Source: Paraburkholderia sp. UYCP14C | GTDB lineage: Bacteria > Pseudomonadota > Gammaproteobacteria > Burkholderiales > Burkholderiaceae | Reading direction: 5' to 3' | Length of the DNA: 64,000 nt | Assembly (NCBI RefSeq): GCF_004197395.1 | Contig: NZ_SELS01000015.1 | Location: forward strand, 106,902 to 170,901 | Shown: one piece after another, positions 56,716-64,000 of the stretch | Layout: each line of letters opens with the position of its first letter | How positions within the stretch are numbered: position 1 is the stretch's first letter | Translations under genes and position numbers: made by a program | Notes under the pieces: generated by a model | What the model saw: only the letters and a program-made list of their open reading frames with translations | What the model was told of the DNA's origin: nothing | Databases searched by the model: none

Positions 56716-56877
56716 TCACTGCGGCTTTTGCTGTTGGGACCGTTCCGCAGACTTGGCACGCGTCGCTTTTTTCTTGCCGGACGACGTCCATACAACGATA
56801 AAGACGAGCAGGAACAGCGCGAGCAGCGATTCCAGCGCGAAGATGAGCATCGGGTATTCGTCGAACAGATCAGACAT
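56716..56877 (-). CDS. Small single-helix membrane protein
   Basis: 53 residues starting at ATG 56877: an acidic N-terminus (MSDLFDEYP), one membrane helix (MLIFALESLLALFLLVFIVVWT), then a Lys/Arg/Gln-rich cytoplasmic tail. Divergent from mltA. An in-frame start exists at 57135 but would run through mltA coding sequence. No family recognised; the topology is clear. Confidence 0.65.
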   Translation of the reverse strand: MSDLFDEYPMLIFALESLLALFLLVFIVVWTSSGKKKATRAKSAERSQQQKPQ

Positions 56878-56905
56878 GGCGGTTTCCATCAAGAACGAAC
56901 ATTGT

Positions 56906-58024
56906 ATGCGTTTTGTCCGCCGGGCCGGCGCCTGGCTCGGTGCCTTGTCGGTTGCGGTGTTGCTCGCGTCCTGCGGTGGCAGCGGCGCGATCCGGCCTTC
57001 ACCGCCGAGCGGCGCGGCGATCATCCCCGGCCAGATTGCCTCAGCGCGCTTGACCGCGGTTGCGTGGCAGCAGGTACCGGGCTGGCAGGACGACTCGCTG
57101 ATCGGCGCGACGGCCGCGTTGCGGCAAAATTGCACGAGGCTCGCGCGTCAGCCGAACTGGTCGCGTGCATGCGCGGCGGCCGCGCAAATCGACGATCTCG
57201 ATGTGACCAGCGCGCGCGCCTTCTTCGAAGCCTACTTCACGCCGTTCCAGCTCGCGAATAGCGATGGCACGCTCGAGGGTCTGGTCACCGGTTACTACGA
57301 GCCGCTGCTGCGGGGCTCGCGCACGCGGCACGGCGTGTATCAGACCGCGCTGTACCGCTGGCCCGCCGGCTATCGCGCGGGGGCGCCGCTGCCGGCGCGT
57401 GCGCAGCTCGAACGCTCGGGCGCGCTCAGCGGCAATGAACTCGTGTGGGTCGACGATCCGATCGAAGCGTTCTTTCTGCAGGTGCAGGGCTCCGGGCGCA
57501 TCGTGATGGAAGACGGCAGTGTGATGCGCGTCGGCTTTGGCGGGACCAACAATCAGCCGTACAAGTCGATCGGGCGCTGGCTGCTCGATCATGGCGAGAT
57601 CACACCCGCGCAGGCGACGATGCAAGGCATCAAGGCATGGGCACGCGCGAATCCGACGCGCGTCGATGGTCTGCTCGACACCAATCCGCGCTTCGTATTT
57701 TTCCGCGAGATGCCGTCGGCCGAAAGTGTGCTGAGCGGCGGCGCGGACGGCCCGATCGGCGCGCTCGGTGTGCCGCTGACGCCGGAGCGCTCGATCGCCG
57801 TCGACCCGAGCGCGATTCCCCTCGGCACACCGGTGTTCCTGCAAACCACGCGACCGCTGACGAATTCGCCGATGAACCGCCTCGTGTTCGCGCAGGACAC
57901 AGGCACGGCGATCAAAGGTGGCGTGCGCGCCGACTACTTCTGGGGCCTCGGCGACGATGCCGGTGATCTGGCCGGCAAAATGAAGCAGGGTGGCCGGATG
58001 TGGTTGCTGCTGCCGAATTCGTGA
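56906..58024 (+). CDS. mltA: Membrane-bound lytic murein transglycosylase A
   Basis: 372 residues. A lipoprotein signal with lipobox LLASC (Cys ~23) sends it to the outer membrane. The double-psi beta-barrel has GYYEPLLRGSRTRHG, QVQGSGRIVMEDG and the 3D domain (FAQDTGTAIKGGVRADYFWGLGDDAG) with the catalytic Asp. It cleaves peptidoglycan with 1,6-anhydro product. ATG 56906 gives a typical lipoprotein signal; upstream in-frame ATGs would bury it. Confidence 0.93.
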   Translation: MRFVRRAGAWLGALSVAVLLASCGGSGAIRPSPPSGAAIIPGQIASARLTAVAWQQVPGWQDDSLIGATAALRQNCTRLARQPNWSRACAAAAQIDDLDVTSARAFFEAYFTPFQLANSDGTLEGLVTGYYEPLLRGSRTRHGVYQTALYRWPAGYRAGAPLPARAQLERSGALSGNELVWVDDPIEAFFLQVQGSGRIVMEDGSVMRVGFGGTNNQPYKSIGRWLLDHGEITPAQATMQGIKAWARANPTRVDGLLDTNPRFVFFREMPSAESVLSGGADGPIGALGVPLTPERSIAVDPSAIPLGTPVFLQTTRPLTNSPMNRLVFAQDTGTAIKGGVRADYFWGLGDDAGDLAGKMKQGGRMWLLLPNS

Positions 58025-58124
58025 AGCGGTGGGGAAGGGGCTCAGGCGTGGCTGCGGTTTGAGTGGCAGCGGGTTTGGCGAGGCGGGTTCGAGGCTGGCG
58101 CGTAGCCATCAATAGGTGTCGTTG

Positions 58125-58176
58125 AAATCGGCGTCACGTTTGGATCAGGATCCGTGCGTGACGCCGATTTTTTTGT
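58125..58176. terminator. Intrinsic terminator between mltA and paaK
   Basis: A 14-pair stem AAATCGGCGTCACG (58125-58138) and CGTGACGCCGATTT (58157-58170), extended by a T run. It lies between the two converging genes. Confidence 0.85.
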
Positions 58177-58221
58177 TGGGCTCTTACGCAGCGCGTCGTT
58201 GCCCGTTACCCACTATCCGAC

Positions 58222-59526
58222 TTAGAGCCCCGATTTGCGCTTGTCCACCACGCGCCGGGCCTTGCCCACCGAGCGCTCGATTCCATTCACGGCCAGCACG
58301 TTTACCACCGCGCTCACGCCGATCAGCGCCTTGATGTCGTAAGCCAGCGCGTTTTTCGCGGCGGTTAGCGCGGACGTATCCGGCGCGCTTTCGGGGCAAG
58401 GTTCGACGTTCAGCGTCAACACGTCGAGCGGGCCTTCCTTCGTCAGCACGATCTGGTAGTGCGGCGCGAGTGCGCGCTGCTTGAGCAGCAACTCTTCGAT
58501 CTGCGTCGGGAACACATTGACGCCGCGTACGATCATCATGTCGTCCGAACGGCCCGTGATCTTTTCCATCCGCCGCATCGTGCGGGCGCTGCCCGGCAGC
58601 AGGCGCGTGAGATCGCGCGTGCGGTAGCGGATGATCGGCAGCGCTTCTTTCGTCAGCGACGTGAACACGAGCTCGCCGAGTTCGCCATCGGGCAGCACCT
58701 CGCCCGTTTCGGGGTCGATGATCTCGGGATAAAAATGGTCTTCCCAGATCGTCGGGCCGTCTTTGGTTTCGACGCACTCCGAGGCGACGCCCGGGCCCAT
58801 CACTTCGGAGAGACCGTAGATGTCGACCGCATCGATGCCCATGCGCTTTTCGATCGCCTCGCGCATATCGTTGGTCCACGGCTCGGCGCCGAAGATGCCG
58901 ATGCGCAATGAGCAACTGGCCGGGTCGATACCCTGGCGTTCGAATTCGTCGGCGATCGACAGCATGTAGCTCGGCGTCACCATGATGATGTCCGGCCGGA
59001 AGTCCTGGATCAGTTGCACCTGCTTTTCGGTCTGGCCACCGCCGAACGGAATCACGGTGAGCCCCGCGCGCTCGGCGCCGTAATGCGCGCCGAGCCCGCC
59101 CGTGAAGAGGCCGTAGCCGTAGCTCACGTGCACCTTGTCGCCGGGCTTCGCGCCAGCGGCGCGCACCGAACGGGCAACGAGATTTGCCCACGTGTCGATG
59201 TCGCGCGCGGTATAGCCGACGACGGTCGGCTTGCCGGTCGTCCCGGAAGATGCGTGGATTCGCGAAATCTGATCTTGCGGCACGGCGAACATTCCGAACG
59301 GATAGTTGTCGCGCAAATCCTTCTTCGTCGTGAACGGAAAGCGCGCGAGGTCCGCGAGCGACTTGACATCGTCTGGATGAACGCCGGCTTCGTCGAACTT
59401 GCGCCGATACACCGGCGAATTTTCATACGCATGGGTGAGCGACCATTTGAGCCGTTCGAGTTGGAGCGCGGCGAGCGCGTCGCGGCTGGCGGTCTCGATC
59501 GGATCGAGCGGAAGAGCGGTGCTCAT
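58222..59526 (-). CDS. paaK: Phenylacetate-CoA ligase
   Basis: 434 residues, ANL family. P-loop SSGTTGKPTVVGYT, then YGLSEVMGPGVASEC and YRTRDLTRLLPG with the hinge, and a C-terminal ACT-like domain. It activates phenylacetate to its CoA thioester, the first step of the pathway. Length and motifs are typical of PaaK. Confidence 0.95.
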   Translation of the reverse strand: MSTALPLDPIETASRDALAALQLERLKWSLTHAYENSPVYRRKFDEAGVHPDDVKSLADLARFPFTTKKDLRDNYPFGMFAVPQDQISRIHASSGTTGKPTVVGYTARDIDTWANLVARSVRAAGAKPGDKVHVSYGYGLFTGGLGAHYGAERAGLTVIPFGGGQTEKQVQLIQDFRPDIIMVTPSYMLSIADEFERQGIDPASCSLRIGIFGAEPWTNDMREAIEKRMGIDAVDIYGLSEVMGPGVASECVETKDGPTIWEDHFYPEIIDPETGEVLPDGELGELVFTSLTKEALPIIRYRTRDLTRLLPGSARTMRRMEKITGRSDDMMIVRGVNVFPTQIEELLLKQRALAPHYQIVLTKEGPLDVLTLNVEPCPESAPDTSALTAAKNALAYDIKALIGVSAVVNVLAVNGIERSVGKARRVVDKRKSGL

Positions 59527-59638
59527 CGAATGTCTCCTTGCTGCCTCAGTATCTGAGTCTGATATGTAACGCGTTGGCGCCAGAGAGTCACGCGGGTCGT
59601 TGTTTGCGTGGGCGGCTCTGGCTTGCCGCCGCCAATTG

Positions 59639-60100
59639 TTAGTCGCCGGTGGGAATCAGGGTGCCCTTGATTTGCGCCGACTTGCCGCGAAACATTGCGA
59701 CGGTCTCGCCGACGCGATTCGTCACGCGAATATCGTAAATGCCAGTGCGCCCGCTCAATGTCTGCTCGACCGCTTCAGCGCTCAGCACGTCGCCGCCGTG
59801 AACCGGCCGCAGATACTCGATCGAGCAGCCGGCCGCGACCGTATTGATGTTGTAGGTGTTACAGGCGAACGCGAAGGTCGAATCGGCGAGCGTGAAGATC
59901 AGGCCGCCGTGGCAGATCTGATGGCCGTTCAGGAAGTCGTCGCGCACCGCCATGCGCAGCCGCGCATAGCCGGGGCGCACTTCGAGAATCTCGAGTCCGA
60001 GCGCGCGGCTGCAGGCGTCGTTTTCGTACATCGCGGCGGCCGTCGCGCGGGCGAGTTCGTCGGGCGTCATGTGGTTCGGGCGGGTGGGTTGTGTGGACAT
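59639..60100 (-). CDS. paaI: PaaI hotdog thioesterase
   Basis: 153 residues. The hotdog motif GHQICHGGLIFTLADSTFAFACN holds the HGG and catalytic Asp. PaaI hydrolyses hydroxyphenylacetyl-CoAs and rescues CoA when the pathway stalls. It lies one base after paaG. Confidence 0.94.
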   Translation of the reverse strand: MSTQPTRPNHMTPDELARATAAAMYENDACSRALGLEILEVRPGYARLRMAVRDDFLNGHQICHGGLIFTLADSTFAFACNTYNINTVAAGCSIEYLRPVHGGDVLSAEAVEQTLSGRTGIYDIRVTNRVGETVAMFRGKSAQIKGTLIPTGD

Positions 60101-60101
60101 C

Positions 60102-60893
60102 TCAACGTCCCTCGAAGCGCGGCGCGCGCTTCTCGATAAAGGCCTGAACGCCTTCCGCGTAATCGTGCGAAGCGCCTAGTTCGCGTTGCAGATTGCGCTC
60201 GAGATCGAGTTGCTGGTCGAGCGTTTGCGTCGCGCCAGCACGCATCGCCTGCTTGATCGCGGCGATTGCGCGCGTCGGTTGCTGGGCAAGCTGGGCCGCG
60301 AGTTTTGCTGCGGCCGGAGCAAGTTCGGCGTCGTCGAGCACTTGCCAGATCAGGCCCCAGCTTTCGGCTTTTTCCGCGCTGAGCTTGTCGCCGGTCATCG
60401 CGAGTCCGAGCGCGCGTGCCATGCCAACGCGCTGCGGCAGAAACCACGTGCCGCCCGAATCCGGCACGAGGCCAATCTTCACGAATGCCTGGATGAAGCT
60501 CGCGGAGCGAGCCGCGAGCACCAGATCGCAGGCCAACGCGAGATTGGCGCCCGCGCCGGCGGCCGTGCCGTTGACCGCAGCGATCACCGGAAACGGCAAC
60601 GCTTGCAGACGACGGATCAACGGATTGAAGTATTCATCGATCACGTCGCCGAGGTCAGTCATGGCGCCGGGCGTGAAATCGAGGTCGGCGAGATCCTGGC
60701 CGGCGCAGAAGCCGCGGCCCGCGCCGGTGAACACGAGTGCACGGGCGCCGGACGTTTCGACCTGGTCGAGCGCCGCGCCGAGTTCCCGGTGCATTGCGCG
60801 CGTGAAGCTGTTGAGCTTGTCCGGGCGGTTCAGCGTGATCGTGGCGACGTGGCTTGATGAGTCGATGTCCAGCCGGATCGCTTCATATGACAT
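60102..60893 (-). CDS. paaG: 1,2-epoxyphenylacetyl-CoA isomerase
   Basis: 263 residues, crotonase fold. The oxyanion-hole segment GAGRGFCAGQDLADLDF and KIGLVPDSGGTWFLPQRVG match PaaG, with the Asp of PDSGGT in place of the Glu pair of hydratases. It converts the epoxide to oxepin-CoA and also isomerises a later intermediate. Confidence 0.9.
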   Translation of the reverse strand: MSYEAIRLDIDSSSHVATITLNRPDKLNSFTRAMHRELGAALDQVETSGARALVFTGAGRGFCAGQDLADLDFTPGAMTDLGDVIDEYFNPLIRRLQALPFPVIAAVNGTAAGAGANLALACDLVLAARSASFIQAFVKIGLVPDSGGTWFLPQRVGMARALGLAMTGDKLSAEKAESWGLIWQVLDDAELAPAAAKLAAQLAQQPTRAIAAIKQAMRAGATQTLDQQLDLERNLQRELGASHDYAEGVQAFIEKRAPRFEGR

Positions 60894-61063
60894 GGGGGTG
60901 TCTCCTCAAAGGCTCTCTTGGCCGACGGGCAAGGTGGCTCGATTAGCGTCGGCGTGTGATGCCGATTCGATGTCTGATATTAGCCAGAGCGCACGACTCG
61001 GTCCATCCGCCGAAAGGCATAGGACGAAGTCGTGCTTAGTGTTGAAGCGGTGTCTTATGCCGT

Positions 61064-62764
61064 TCAGCCAGCTACCGCCGGCACCGTTTTCGGTTCAACA
61101 TGAACGCGGCTTTGAACGACACGGAAGCGGTTGGCGACGAAAGCGGCATCGGCAAGCGCGGCGTTGGCGGCCGGGTTGGCGCCGGTGCCGTGAAAGTCCG
61201 AAAAGGCCGCGGACTGGTTGACGAATACGCCGCCGGTCAGGTTGATCGACAGCGCGACGCCGCCGCGAATCGACGCTTCGTGGGCGGCGTCGAGCACCGC
61301 GTCGTCCGTGCTATAGACCGCCAGCGTCAGCGCGCCGTGCTCGGCGGCAATTTCGCCGGCGAGGTCGAGCGACTGCGCGGTCGAATCCGTCGCGATGACG
61401 AACGAGATCGGCCCGAACCATTCTTTCGTGAACTGGGCGCGGTCGGTCGCAGCGTCGAGTTGCAATACGAGCGGCGTGCGCACGCGGGCGCCCGCAAAGG
61501 ACGGATGCTCGAGTGTCTGGCTCGCGGCCAGAACGTGGCCAAGTTTGGTGGCTTCGTCGATGCGCTGCACGACGCCTTCGTTCTGGATGGCGCCGAGCAG
61601 TTCGACCGCGCGGGCCGGATCGGCGACGAGCTTTTGCACCGCGCCAGCAATTGCCTGGGCGACATCGTCGAAGCTGAGCGTGCCATCTGCGGTGCGGATG
61701 CCGCCGCGCGGCACATAGATGTTTTGCGGCGCGGTGCACATCTGGCCCGAGTACAGCGCCAGCGAGAACGCGATGTTGCGCGCGGCCGCCTTGATATCGT
61801 CGACCGAGTCGATCACGATCTGGTTGACACCGGCCTTTTCGGTGTAGACCTGCGCCTGGTGTGCGTTGCGCTCCAGCCAGGTGCCGTTCTGGGTGCTGCC
61901 CGTAAAGTCGATCAGTTTGATCTCAGGGCGCTGGGCCAGTTGCTGGACGAGGGCGCCGTCGTTCGGGTCGGTGGCAAGCAGCGTGACGACGTTCGGATCG
62001 AAGCCCGCTTCGAGCAGCACGTCACGCGCGATGCGCACGGTCAGCGCGAGCGGCAGGATCGCGCCCGGATGCGGCTTGACGATCACCGTGTTGCCGGTGG
62101 CCAGATCGGCGAACAGGCCCGGATAGCCGTTCCACGTCGGGAACGTGCAGCAGCCGAGCACGAGGCCGATGCCGCGCGGCACGACGGTGTAGCGCTTGTG
62201 CATCGCGAGCGGCGGGTTTTTGCCCTGGGGCTTTTCCCAGTGCGCGTTGGCGGGAATGCGGCGCAGTTGGTCCCACGCGTACGCGACTGCTTCGAGCGCG
62301 CGATCCTGTGCGTGTGGGCCGCCTGCCTGGAAGGCCATCATGAACGCCTGACCGGTCGTGTGCATCACGCTGTACCCGATCTCGAAGCTGGCGCGATTCA
62401 GACGCGCGAGGATTTCGAGGCTCACGCCGATCCATGCCTGCGGGCCAGCGGCGCGCCAATCGCGTTGCGCCGCGGCGGATGCGGCGATGAGCGCGCTCGG
62501 ATCGGCTTTCGGATAACGCACGCCGAGCGGGAAGCCGAACGGAGAGACTTCCGCGCCGACGGTCTCTCCAGTCGACGGTTGGCCCAGCTCGAACGTCTTG
62601 TCGAGAAGCGCCTTGAATGCGGCTTCGCCGTCCGCGTTGGCTGTTTCCCCGTACACTTTCGGACTGGGCATCTCATTGAACGGGCTCCAGTAACCGCGCG
62701 TTTCGAGCGCGGCGAGCGCTTTATGCAGCGTGTCTTCGTGCTTGGTGAATAGCGGATGTGTCAT
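61064..62764 (-). CDS. paaN: PaaN-type aldehyde dehydrogenase of phenylacetate catabolism
   Basis: 566 residues. An aldehyde dehydrogenase core with the nucleophile Cys in SGQMCTAPQ and Glu in TEKAGVN; the NAD site has IDFTGSTQNG. The MaoC-like (R)-hydratase domain that makes PaaZ about 680 residues long is absent. Only the oxidation step can be done by this protein; ring opening of oxepin-CoA would need a separate hydratase. No paaJ thiolase is found between it and paaG. Confidence 0.88.
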   Translation of the reverse strand: MTHPLFTKHEDTLHKALAALETRGYWSPFNEMPSPKVYGETANADGEAAFKALLDKTFELGQPSTGETVGAEVSPFGFPLGVRYPKADPSALIAASAAAQRDWRAAGPQAWIGVSLEILARLNRASFEIGYSVMHTTGQAFMMAFQAGGPHAQDRALEAVAYAWDQLRRIPANAHWEKPQGKNPPLAMHKRYTVVPRGIGLVLGCCTFPTWNGYPGLFADLATGNTVIVKPHPGAILPLALTVRIARDVLLEAGFDPNVVTLLATDPNDGALVQQLAQRPEIKLIDFTGSTQNGTWLERNAHQAQVYTEKAGVNQIVIDSVDDIKAAARNIAFSLALYSGQMCTAPQNIYVPRGGIRTADGTLSFDDVAQAIAGAVQKLVADPARAVELLGAIQNEGVVQRIDEATKLGHVLAASQTLEHPSFAGARVRTPLVLQLDAATDRAQFTKEWFGPISFVIATDSTAQSLDLAGEIAAEHGALTLAVYSTDDAVLDAAHEASIRGGVALSINLTGGVFVNQSAAFSDFHGTGANPAANAALADAAFVANRFRVVQSRVHVEPKTVPAVAG

Positions 62765-62814
62765 AGCAAAGATGGGCTCGGCTGTACGTTGGGGAAAAGC
62801 CTGTCGAATAATTG

Positions 62815-62828
62815 ACCGACCGGTTGGT
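62815..62828. promoter_or_regulatory. PaaR-type operator between paaN and paaF
   Basis: The palindrome ACCGACCGGTTGGT lies midway in the divergent promoter region. It matches the kind of ACC/GGT dyad bound by TetR-family PaaR repressors that release on phenylacetyl-CoA. The regulator gene is not in this window. Confidence 0.7.
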
Positions 62829-62840
62829 TGGGGAATGGTA

Positions 62841-62876
62841 GCATCACTATGAGTGATGCGCGAAGCGTTTTTCGCG
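62841..62876 (+). promoter_or_regulatory. Two tandem perfect inverted repeats upstream of paaF
   Basis: GCATCACT-ATG-AGTGATGC (62841-62859) is followed without a gap by CGCGAA-GCGTTT-TTCGCG (62859-62876). Both have fully paired arms. They lie between the PaaR-type dyad and the ribosome site, so they may act as a leader RNA or a second operator. Confidence 0.6.
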
Positions 62877-62901
62877 TGCGATTAACCCTTATGGAGGTGG
62901 C

Positions 62902-63678
62902 ATGGCTTACGAAAACATTCTGGTGGAGACGCGAGGACGGGTCGGATTGATCACGCTCAATCGTCCGAAGGCTCTGAATGCGCTGAACGACGCGCTGATG
63001 GACGAACTGGGCGCCGCATTGCGCGTGTTCGACGGCGACGAGTCGATTGGCGCGATCGTCGTGACGGGAAGTGAGAAAGCGTTCGCGGCCGGCGCGGATA
63101 TTGGCATGATGGCGTCATACACCTATATGGATGTATACAAAGGCGACTACATCACGCGCAACTGGGAAACGGTTCGCTCGATCCGTAAGCCGATCATTGC
63201 CGCGGTGGCGGGCTTCGCGCTCGGTGGCGGCTGCGAACTGGCGATGATGTGCGACATCATTTTCGCCGCCGACACGGCGAAGTTCGGTCAGCCGGAAATC
63301 AAGCTCGGAATCATGCCGGGCGCGGGTGGCACGCAGCGCTTGCCGCGGGCGGTGTCAAAAGCGAAGGCGATGGACCTCTGTTTGACGGCCCGTTTCATGG
63401 ATGCCGCCGAAGCGGAGCGCGCCGGACTGGTTTCGCGCGTGATTCCGGCAGCGTCGCTGCTTGACGAGGCTATCGGCGCAGCCGCCACCATTGCGGAATT
63501 CCCGCTGCCGGCGGTGATGATGGTCAAGGAGTCGGTCAATCGAGCCTATGAAACGACGCTGGCAGAGGGCGTGCATTTCGAGCGTCGGCTGTTCCATTCG
63601 CTCTTTGCCACCGAAGACCAGAAAGAGGGCATGGCCGCGTTCGTGGAAAAGCGCAAACCGGTTTTCAAGCACCGTTAA
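62902..63678 (+). CDS. paaF: Enoyl-CoA hydratase, probable PaaF
   Basis: 258 residues, crotonase fold. Oxyanion-hole residues are in [14 protein letters not shown] and [15 protein letters not shown]; the catalytic Glu pair is visible in GGGCELA and [17 protein letters not shown]. It acts late in the phenylacetate path as a 2,3-dehydroadipyl-CoA hydratase, inferred from divergence from paaN. A strong GGAGGT precedes the ATG. Confidence 0.85.
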   Translation: MAYENILVETRGRVGLITLNRPKALNALNDALMDELGAALRVFDGDESIGAIVVTGSEKAFAAGADIGMMASYTYMDVYKGDYITRNWETVRSIRKPIIAAVAGFALGGGCELAMMCDIIFAADTAKFGQPEIKLGIMPGAGGTQRLPRAVSKAKAMDLCLTARFMDAAEAERAGLVSRVIPAASLLDEAIGAAATIAEFPLPAVMMVKESVNRAYETTLAEGVHFERRLFHSLFATEDQKEGMAAFVEKRKPVFKHR

Positions 63679-63698
63679 TACGCTTGTCAAAATATCGC

Positions 63699-63727
63699 TT
63701 GCAAGTCCCGATGGCGGCGACTAGAAT
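63699..63727 (+). promoter_or_regulatory. rrn operon promoter P1
   Basis: TTGCAA (63699-63704), 17-bp spacer, TAGAAT (63722-63727). It lies 21 bp after paaF and points toward the end of the window. Confidence 0.65.
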
Positions 63728-63738
63728 TCCGCTCTTTC

Positions 63739-63759
63739 GTGCTCCGGACACCGGGGCAC
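63739..63759 (+). other. Hairpin in the rrn P1 leader
   Basis: GTGCTCCGG-ACA-CCGGGGCAC, nine pairs with one G-T, just downstream of the P1 -10 box. No T tail. Confidence 0.5.
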
Positions 63760-63830
63760 GGAGAAGCGGGAAGCCTTGGGTGGCGAGGGTTTCAGCGGCG
63801 TGGGCAGGTTAAGCGAGTGATAAAAACCTG

Positions 63831-63859
63831 TTGACGATCCGACGAAAGTTCTCCATAAT
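63831..63859 (+). promoter_or_regulatory. rrn operon promoter P2
   Basis: TTGACG (63831-63836), 17-bp spacer, CATAAT (63854-63859), preceded by an A-rich GATAAAAACC that may be an UP element. Confidence 0.8.
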
Positions 63860-63941
63860 CTTGTCTCTCTGCTGCAGACGCAGCGACGCAAACGAAGCGG
63901 TGCCGGTGGTTGTGGTTCAGGCGCTGCGGGTTGGGCGGATC

Positions 63942-63985
63942 GATCTTTAAAAACTAACAGCCGATAAGTGTGGGCGCTTGATGCG
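63942..63985 (+). promoter_or_regulatory. rrn leader with boxA-like sequence
   Basis: GATCTTTAAAAACTAACAG followed by CCGATAAGTGTGGGCGCTTGATG is the typical leader just before the 16S gene in Burkholderia-type rrn operons; the TCTTTAAAAA is boxA-like and would load the antitermination complex. The 16S gene starts beyond the window. Confidence 0.75.
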
Positions 63986-64000
63986 GAATGCGGTGGCGGA

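Overview
The window is typical of the main chromosome of a Burkholderia sensu lato species, most likely Paraburkholderia. The evidence is a high-GC composition, beta-proteobacterial gene orders (petABC-sspA-sspB; hemA-prfA-prmC-grxD-ubiX; rpe-gph-trpE-trpG-trpD-trpC; ugpBAEC), DUF3761 and DUF1415 family proteins, and an rrn leader at the right edge. Nearly all of it is core chromosome. No phage, IS element, integrase or CRISPR array was seen.

Layout. 1-3600: cytochrome bc1 (end of petA, petB, petC), sspA-sspB and a tRNA-Thr. 3690-6980: a small accessory cluster (SDR, haloalkane-dehalogenase-like hydrolase, EstC-like hydrolase) with a divergent CGNR zinc-finger regulator. Two of its enzymes lack canonical catalytic residues. 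7460-9620: a Tat-exported GH28 pectinase-type protein, suggesting plant association. 9773-10306: four ~144-bp tandem repeats with covarying hairpins. A fragment of the same sequence lies in frame inside the flavoprotein gene at 11595-12866. 13300-20330: small conserved genes, a TetR/MFS divergent pair with a clear promoter-operator, a nitroreductase and a second MFS carrier. 20520-25780: YegD-like Hsp70, a cold-shock gene with a long structured leader, an APC permease, a DODA-type dioxygenase and ubiX. 25820-29630: grxD, prmC, prfA, hemA. 29710-33430: an orphan response regulator with Glu at the phosphoacceptor site, a 29-codon small ORF coupled to a YeaQ-like membrane protein, aminopeptidase P and a HAD hydrolase. 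33440-42670: an AsmA-like protein, ettA, a DUF3761 protein, the ugp glycerol-3-phosphate importer and ychF. 42930-50070: a membrane-anchored hypothetical protein, UbiH-family hydroxylase, dsbC, M61 peptidase, azoR, ung and a CYTH protein. 50100-55870: rpe-gph-trpEGDC with a recognisable trpL leader peptide and attenuator. 56200-58020: apaG, a small membrane protein and mltA. 58220-63680: phenylacetate catabolism (paaK, paaI, paaG, paaN and divergent paaF) with a PaaR-type palindrome. 63680-64000: tandem rrn promoters and leader. The 16S gene lies beyond the window.

The strongest candidates for something new are the structured repeat family with its in-gene copy, the cluster of catalytically altered hydrolases beside a CGNR regulator, the Glu-substituted orphan regulator and the coupled 29-codon ORF. 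The trp attenuator is a well-supported regulatory element of a known kind.
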